Shown piece after piece: positions 59,301 to 64,000 of a DNA stretch of 64,000 bases (positions are counted from its first letter, which is position 1; every line of letters starts with the position of its first letter). The translations under genes and the position numbers were made by a program. A model generated the notes under the pieces. The model had not been told where the DNA came from and searched no databases. It worked only from the letters and a program-made list of their open reading frames with translations. The DNA is from Phoenix dactylifera. Taxonomy: Eukaryota > Streptophyta > Magnoliopsida > Arecales > Arecaceae. The stretch lies in NCBI RefSeq assembly GCF_009389715.1, contig NC_052397.1, forward strand, positions 14,394,129 to 14,458,128, in the 5' to 3' direction.

Positions 59301-60979
59301 CTCAAAAAGAGCTGAACATGAGACAGAGGAGGTGGCTGGAGTTGTTAAAAGATTATGATCTGACTATCCACTATCACCCTGGAAAGGCAAATGTAGTAGC
59401 AGATGCACTTAGCCGGAAATCTTCAGGGAATATTGCAGCCTTGATTACTACTCAGAAGGATATTCTGGAAGATCTGAGGAGAGCAGAGATAGAGGTGTAT
59501 CTACATGAGGCTACTATGAAATTGGCAAACTTGCGAGTCCAGCCTACACTTATTGATAGAATTAAGGCAGCGCAAGTTGATGACCCTCGACTCCAGAAGA
59601 TCAGGAGGGATATCGAGTCTGGTACACAGTCAGATTTCCGTATACATGAAGATGGCTCTTTGAGGTTTATTAACAGAGTCTGTGTTCCAGATAATCCTGG
59701 TCTGAAGAAGGAAATCATGGATGAAGCTCACAGTACGGGATATACAGTGCACCCAGGCAGTACCAAGATGTACAAGGATCTGAAAGCGGTGTTTTGGTGG
59801 AATAACATGAAGAGGGAGATTGCCCAGCATGTATCTCAATGCTTAACTTGTCAGCAAGTTAAGATTGAGCATCAGAGACCAGCAGGTATGCTACAGCCTC
59901 TGCCGATTCCAGAGTGGAAATGGGAGCATATCACTATGGATTTCGTATCAGGGCTACCTCGTACCCTTAGAGGTCATGATTCAGTCTGGGTGATCGTAGA
60001 CAGACTGACCAAAACAGCTCATTTTCTGGCAATCAAGACTGGGATGACACTGGAGAAGCTGGCAGAATTATATATCGAGCAGATAGTACGGCTGCACGGA
60101 GTTCCAGTATCCATTGTATCAGACAGAGATTTCCGGTTTGTGGCACATTTCTGGGGCAGCTTGCACAGAGCTTTGGGGACCACCCTTAGCTTCAGTACAG
60201 CCTTTCATCCACAGACAGATGGACAGTCTGAGAGGACCATCCAGATTCTAGAGGATATGCTGAGAGCCTGCTCTATTGATATGAGGGGCTCTTGGGATCA
60301 TCACTTGTCACTGGTAGAGTTTGCTTATAATAATAGCTACCAGGCAAGGATACAGATGGCTCCTTATGAGGCTCTATATGGTAAGAAGTGCAGATCGCCT
60401 ATCTGTTGGGATGATGTGGGGGAGAGGAAGATCTTGGGTCCAGAGATGGTGCAGCAGACAGTGGAAAAGATTCAGTTGATCAGAGAACGACTCCGAGCAG
60501 CTCAGAGCAGACAGAAAAGCTATGCAGATATCAGGAGGCGGGAATTGAAATTTCAGGTCGGAGATCATGTGTTCCTCAGAGTATCCCCTTCTAAAGGGAT
60601 CATGCGGTTTGGAGTTCGAGGCAAGCTCAGTCCGAGATATGTGGGACCCTTCGAGATTCTCGAGAGAGTTGGATCTGTTGCTTATAGACTGGCACTTCCA
60701 CCTGCTCTATCGGGAGTTCATTCTGTATTTCATGTCTCCATGCTGAGGAAGTATATTGCTGATCCAAATCATGTGATTGATGTGGCACCTTTGCAGCTTC
60801 GCGCCGATCTTACATATGTGGAGCAGCCTGTCCGTATAGTGGATAGGAAGGACCAAGTCTTGAGAAGACGCACTATCCCATATGTCAAGGTCCAGTGGAG
60901 CAATCATAGTGAGAGAGAAGCCACCTGGGAGCTGGAGGAGGAGATGAGAGAGAAGTATCCAGCCTTGTTCTCGGATTGA
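56301..60979 (+). pseudogene. gag-pol polyprotein with one frameshift in gag
   Basis: Gag starts at ATG 56,301 (MPPCRARVPPRR) and runs to about 56,610, where one base is missing. The rest continues open from there to 60,979 in another frame (1446 residues counted from 56,639). In that frame: gag core to about residue 150; CCHC knuckles at about 198 ([14 protein letters not shown]) and 221 ([14 protein letters not shown]); a third at about 244 whose first Cys is Tyr; protease DSG at 334; RT to about 690 with FIDD at 668; RNase H from about 812 with YTDH at 877; integrase with an HHCC finger, then MDF, SDRD and QSERT for the D, D, E triad; and a C-terminal chromodomain. Apart from the gag break, all pol motifs look intact. 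Confidence 0.93.
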
Positions 60980-60990
60980 GGTATGTTTTT

Positions 60991-61008
60991 AATTTCGAGG
61001 ACGAAATT
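60991..61008 (+). other. TTCGAGGACGAA box before the 3' LTR
   Basis: Many plant chromoviruses carry TTCGAGGACGAA between pol and the 3' LTR, next to the polypurine tract. The usual G-rich purine run just before the LTR is weak here. Confidence 0.6.
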
Positions 61009-61028
61009 TTTTTTTAGTTGGTTAGAGT

Positions 61029-62711
61029 GTAAGGACCTGAAATTGGGCCCATTCTTGGGCCCAATGAACTGAAGTCGGCAATGAATGCCGACTTCAGTCT
61101 GTTCATCGTGGTCTTCCCACGATGAACACGCCGGCCGAACGGCCAGCGTGATCTCCGCAAGCCCCCCCCCTCTTCCCCTCTTCCCTCTCCCTCTCTCTCT
61201 CTCTCTCTCTCCCTTTCTTTCTCCTCTGAGAGCCCCATCCCTTCCTCTTCTTTTTCCCCTCTTCTTGAGACAATCGCCGGAGCCGTAGTCGCCGCCGGAG
61301 CCGCCAACGCCGCCGGGGATCCATCGTCGACGACCGGAGGTGAGGAAGACAACCATCTATTTTTTTTTTTTATGGATTTAAAAGGGAAAAGAAAGAGGGA
61401 TGTCAACCGGCTTTATTTCCCTGTTTTTGGGAAAATTTTTTTTGTGTGGGATTCGGCCGGCCGACAGTGGCCGGCCGAGGTCAATCCGGCCGAAACGAGT
61501 TCGGCCGGAGGTGGGTGAACGGGGGCCGGGCTTCCAGCCCCGGTCTCCCTCTCTTTTCCTTCCTTTCTTCCTCCCTTTCTTCCTCTCCTTCTCCTTCTTC
61601 TCTTCGTCTCTTTCCGCCGCCTGTGACAGCAGAGTGGCCGGCGGCGGCTGGCCGAGCGCCGCCGCCGAGGGCCGATCGGAGCCACCAGCCACCCCCCCCC
61701 CTTCTTCCTTTCTTCTTCTTCTTCTCCTTCTTCTTCCTCTTCTCCTTCTTTTTCTTCTTCTTCTTCTTCTTCTTCTTCCGGCTGGGTGCTTGTCCTTGCT
61801 TTGATTTTCGTGCCTCAAGTGGGGATCAGACCATGAACCGGTTTAGATTATGAACCGGTTCCACCTAATCCTTGTATTGGGTTTGATCTGAATTTGAGTG
61901 AATAGGTTTGGGTTATGGTTTGGATCTGAGTCAGAAATTGGGGTTAGCCTGATTTGAGTGTAATCTGGTTCGTCAAGATTTAATCTAATCTGGTCTGATC
62001 AGACCTGGTTTGGGTTGGGCTAGGGACCTATTTTTGGGCTGAGTTGGGTCTGATTGGATTTGTGGGCTGGTTTGGTTTGGGCCCGAGATCTGATTTGGAC
62101 CTGTAATCTGGTTTGGTTCATTTGGGCCTAATCTGTGTTGGGCCACAATTGGTTTGGGTCTAAAGAATTCTGATTTTTGGGATCTAGTTTACTTATTCTT
62201 GGATCTATGAACTTAGGAGTTTAGGGGATTGGAATTAGTTTAAATTATGTTTCTTAATTAATTAAATAATTAATATTTATGTTTAATCAGGGGTTCGTGA
62301 TATCTGTGGCAGGGATTTTTAAGCGAGCCCAGGTAGGTAACCTTGCTCAAAGTATGATTTACATGTATTATGCATATGTGTATGATTATTTCCAGCATAT
62401 TGATATGTTTTATATCCTTGGCATCATTATTATTTAGAAGCATGTTTTTGACTGGAAATCGATCATCTGAAAATCTATTATGTAGATATTGGTTTTGAAA
62501 ACTTATGTTTATATTAAGTTTGATTGTTGGAAATTGTGGATGTGATTTTGGAGACCGCGTGACTATTGTCTAGGATTCCCGCCAATAGGGTGGAAACGTT
62601 GGCCCTGTCGACTTGTATGAGGAACTAGTTCCGGCACTATGGGGTGTTTTGGCTCTGCGGAGCATGCTCTGAGGAGCAGAGATTGGGCACCCTGGGGTGC
62701 AGCACTGCGGT
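61029..62711 (+). repeat. 3' LTR, interrupted at 62,711
   Basis: It begins TGTAAGGACC and matches the 5' LTR up to 62,711, where an unrelated sequence starts. The remaining part of the LTR (about 600 bp by comparison with the 5' copy) is presumably beyond the window. Its first 101 bp contain three consecutive perfect hairpins. Confidence 0.93.
61043..61129 (+). other. Three consecutive perfect hairpins at the LTR start
   Basis: Hairpin 1 is 61,043-61,066 (10-bp stem, 4-base loop). Hairpin 2 is 61,070-61,098 (12-bp stem, 5-base loop). Hairpin 3 is 61,101-61,129 (12-bp stem, 5-base loop 61,113-61,117). The stems contain no mismatch. They are spaced by two or three bases. Confidence 0.95.
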
Positions 62712-62921
62712 TAGGGCTGGAAGTGGGCTCGGGCCGGCCCGAAGCCCATCGGGTCGGGCCGCCTGCGGGCCGGGCTATGGGCCCGGCTCTCTGCCTTTCG
62801 GGCCGGGCTCGGGCTTAATCATTCAACCCATTTCTATTTCGGGCCGGGCTCGGGTATTTCATTGGCCCGGCCCGGGCCCGTCCAAGCCCGAGCCTATTTC
62901 CAGCCCGACGCGGGCCAGTCT

Positions 62922-63005
62922 GCCGAATCACGAATGCCTTAGCCCGAATCACGAATGCCTTAACCCGATTGCCGAATGCCTCAGCCCGAATCGCAGCCGA
63001 GTTGC
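62922..63005. repeat. 21-bp minisatellite, four units
   Basis: Units start at 62,922, 62,943, 62,964 and 62,985, with consensus near CCGAATCACGAATGCCTTAG; the last is diverged. Because 21 is a multiple of three, the minus-strand frame reads a repeated seven-residue AFVIRAK-type motif. Confidence 0.85.
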
Positions 63006-63077
63006 CATTAGGGATTTTAGATTTGCAGCCCGAGGGATTTGCAGAGCAGGCCAGCAGAGGCGGCGCGGACGAGCGGT

Positions 63078-63553
63078 GGATCTCCTCCTTCATGAAGCGC
63101 AGCAGCGAGCCCTTGGCCCTGGACACCCCCCGCATGTTCCACGCGGTCTCCCCGACGTTGCCGGCCTCCTCCTCCTCCAACCCCCGCCAGCGGCGGGCAG
63201 CCCCAAGGGGGGCGAAGCCGGAGCCGGGCATGTCGTTGGCGTACTCGACGGAAAAGGGCTTGTCGACGCAGGCCTTCCAGAAGAGGGTCTCGATCTCGAG
63301 CGGGGAGAGGAAGCTAGCGGCAGTCTTCTTGGCTTTCTTGAGGTAGGCGCGCTCGAATTGCTTGGCCTTGGTCTCGAATTGCTGGAGCGTGTAGTGCTCC
63401 CCGCTCTGCCAGACGGGCTTCTGGATGGGGCGGGGTCGTCGAGGGCAGAACCCGATCTGCTGCTGGTGGGTGGCGAAGGTGGGGGGCTTCTTGGGGTTGA
63501 GCTCGTGGGCAGCGAAGGAGCAGTACAGGTTGGCCAGCCCCAACCAAAGAAGC
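63078..63553 (-). pseudogene. Fragment of a REF6/JMJ705-type histone demethylase gene
   Basis: The minus frame reads PPTFATHQQQIGFCPRR, then KPVWQSGEHYTLQQFETKAK, SPLEIETLFWKACVDKPFSV, EYANDMPGSGFAPL and NVGETAWNMRGVSRAKGSLL, ending FMKEEI. This is the stretch between JmjN and JmjC of plant KDM4-group proteins such as REF6 and ELF6, which remove H3K27 methylation. Both catalytic JmjC residues and JmjN are absent. The match stops at about 63,078 where unrelated sequence starts, and at about 63,553 where the U-box fragment begins. The frame is open but continues into non-homologous residues at both ends. Confidence 0.88.
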
Positions 63554-63555
63554 CC

Positions 63556-63932
63556 GTTTGGATGGTAGGTGAACATGGAGCAGATTGTTGAGAGTCGGTG
63601 TCATCTGGCGTCACACTTCTGAAAAGCTTGGAATATTTTCTCATAAGATGCAATAAGTAAGCCACAATGGATTCCTTCCTATTGTCTTCCTCAGCGCAGG
63701 CTCTTTCAATCAGCTTCCTGAGAGCTCTTCTCTCAGTAAGAGCTGCTCTAGAGGATGTAATGCCCAGCTTTAAAACAGCTTGGTGGAAAATTTCAAGTTC
63801 AATGCCATCGTTGGAATCACCATTAAATTGTTTTTCCTTCTGAAGCAATGTGATTACTTCCTCACCTACTTGCTTCTCTGATGGATCCAAAGTAAAAACA
63901 GTGCCCTCCAGCTGAGCAACAATCTCCATGAT
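63556..63932 (-). pseudogene. Fragment of a PUB45-type U-box protein gene
   Basis: The minus frame reads IMEIVAQLEGTVFTLDPSEK, then ITSSRAALTERRALRKLIER and ESIVAYLLHLMRKYSKLF, and ends SAPCSPTIQ. This is the helical N-terminal region of plant PUB45-like ARM/U-box E3 ligases; the U-box itself would follow but is missing. A splice acceptor (CTTGTCAG, 63,933-63,934) with intron-like sequence beyond it is retained. It joins the demethylase fragment at about 63,555 in a different frame. Confidence 0.88.
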
Positions 63933-64000
63933 CTGACAAGAATATGCGAAAATATAATCTTCAGTAAACAAGAAACGTAAACTTTGTCAAAGATAGATAC

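Larger units (their letters stand above)
53913..62711 (+). mobile_element. Ty3/gypsy retrotransposon, Tekay/Del chromovirus type
   Basis: Order: 5' LTR (truncated), Met-tRNA primer-binding site, gag-pol, polypurine region, 3' LTR (interrupted). The pol order protease, RT, RNase H, integrase plus a C-terminal chromodomain places it with Tekay/Del chromoviruses. I counted roughly ten single-base differences between the LTRs over about 1.6 kb, so the insertion is young and more recent than the A/B duplication. It lies in the intron of receptor copy B. No target duplication can be seen because both outer ends are damaged or hidden. Confidence 0.95.
62712..64000. mobile_element. hAT-like element carrying two host gene fragments (partial)
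   Basis: It starts abruptly inside the LTR with TAGGGCTGGAAGTGGGC, followed by about 200 bp of repeated gggccgggctcggg words. That pattern is typical of plant hAT-type termini. Beyond it are a 21-bp minisatellite and then fragments of a JmjC demethylase gene and a U-box gene. The other end and the target duplication are outside the window, so the class is inferred from one terminus. Confidence 0.55.

Noticed and set aside
62815..63576. A functional JmjC demethylase gene
   Set aside because: Only the region between JmjN and JmjC is present. It is fused to unrelated DNA on both sides, so it cannot encode an active enzyme.
1..64000. tRNA, rRNA, CRISPR arrays, bacterial operons
   Set aside because: None seen. 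I did not detect cloverleaf or rRNA signatures by eye, and the gene style is nuclear plant. A covariance-model scan would be needed to exclude small RNA genes.

Overview
The window is nuclear DNA from a flowering plant, most likely a monocot. The genes are intron-rich, and GC-rich coding stretches sit in AT-rich intergenic DNA. Plant-specific families are present: a PLS-type PPR protein, a DUF863 protein, an NILR1-like LRR receptor, U-box and REF6-type JmjC fragments, and a Tekay-type chromovirus. A palm is my guess; nothing in the sequence proves the species.

Left part (1-19,350), all on the minus strand: an intronless organelle-type PPR gene (794-3202), a small GC-rich gene of unknown function (3576-4103), and a large DUF863 gene. 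I reassembled the DUF863 gene from three coding exons (6238-8339, 10023-10839, 12779-13003) with matching splice phases. Its long introns carry several small inverted-repeat transposons, one of them lying between two copies of a 183-bp host segment. GA/CT tracts mark the presumed promoter near 19.1 kb.

Middle (19.3-34.9 kb): mostly intergenic and repeat DNA. It holds a complete 621-bp TRIM element with a perfect 5-bp target duplication and a USE-like promoter motif in its LTRs. It also holds a GC-rich LTR fragment with a 41-bp minisatellite, flanked by a 22-G run and a long CT microsatellite, and one unrecognised plus-strand ORF (31,964-32,533).

Right part (34.9-54 kb): a segmental duplication. 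Unit A (about 35,213-45,474) and unit B (about 48,915-53,912) share, in the same order, a two-finger U1-type zinc-finger exon, an RNase H-like relic and an NILR1-like LRR receptor gene. Both receptor copies end after the transmembrane segment and have no kinase. Copy A is an apparently intact two-exon, 751-residue reading frame. Copy B has a nonsense codon, has lost its first exon from view, and has a Ty3/gypsy element in its intron. Unit B also lacks about 5.3 kb present in A, including a PIF/Harbinger-like element (38,594-40,150) that carries an AT-rich 138-bp satellite.

Right end (53.9-64 kb): a young Tekay-type element with a gag frameshift and a 5' LTR that lacks its first 85 bp. Three consecutive perfect hairpins form the start of its intact 3' LTR, and the truncation falls in the loop of the third. 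The 3' LTR is itself interrupted at 62,711 by an element with a hAT-like end. That element carries out-of-frame fragments of two unrelated host genes (REF6-type histone demethylase and PUB45-type U-box protein) and runs off the window.
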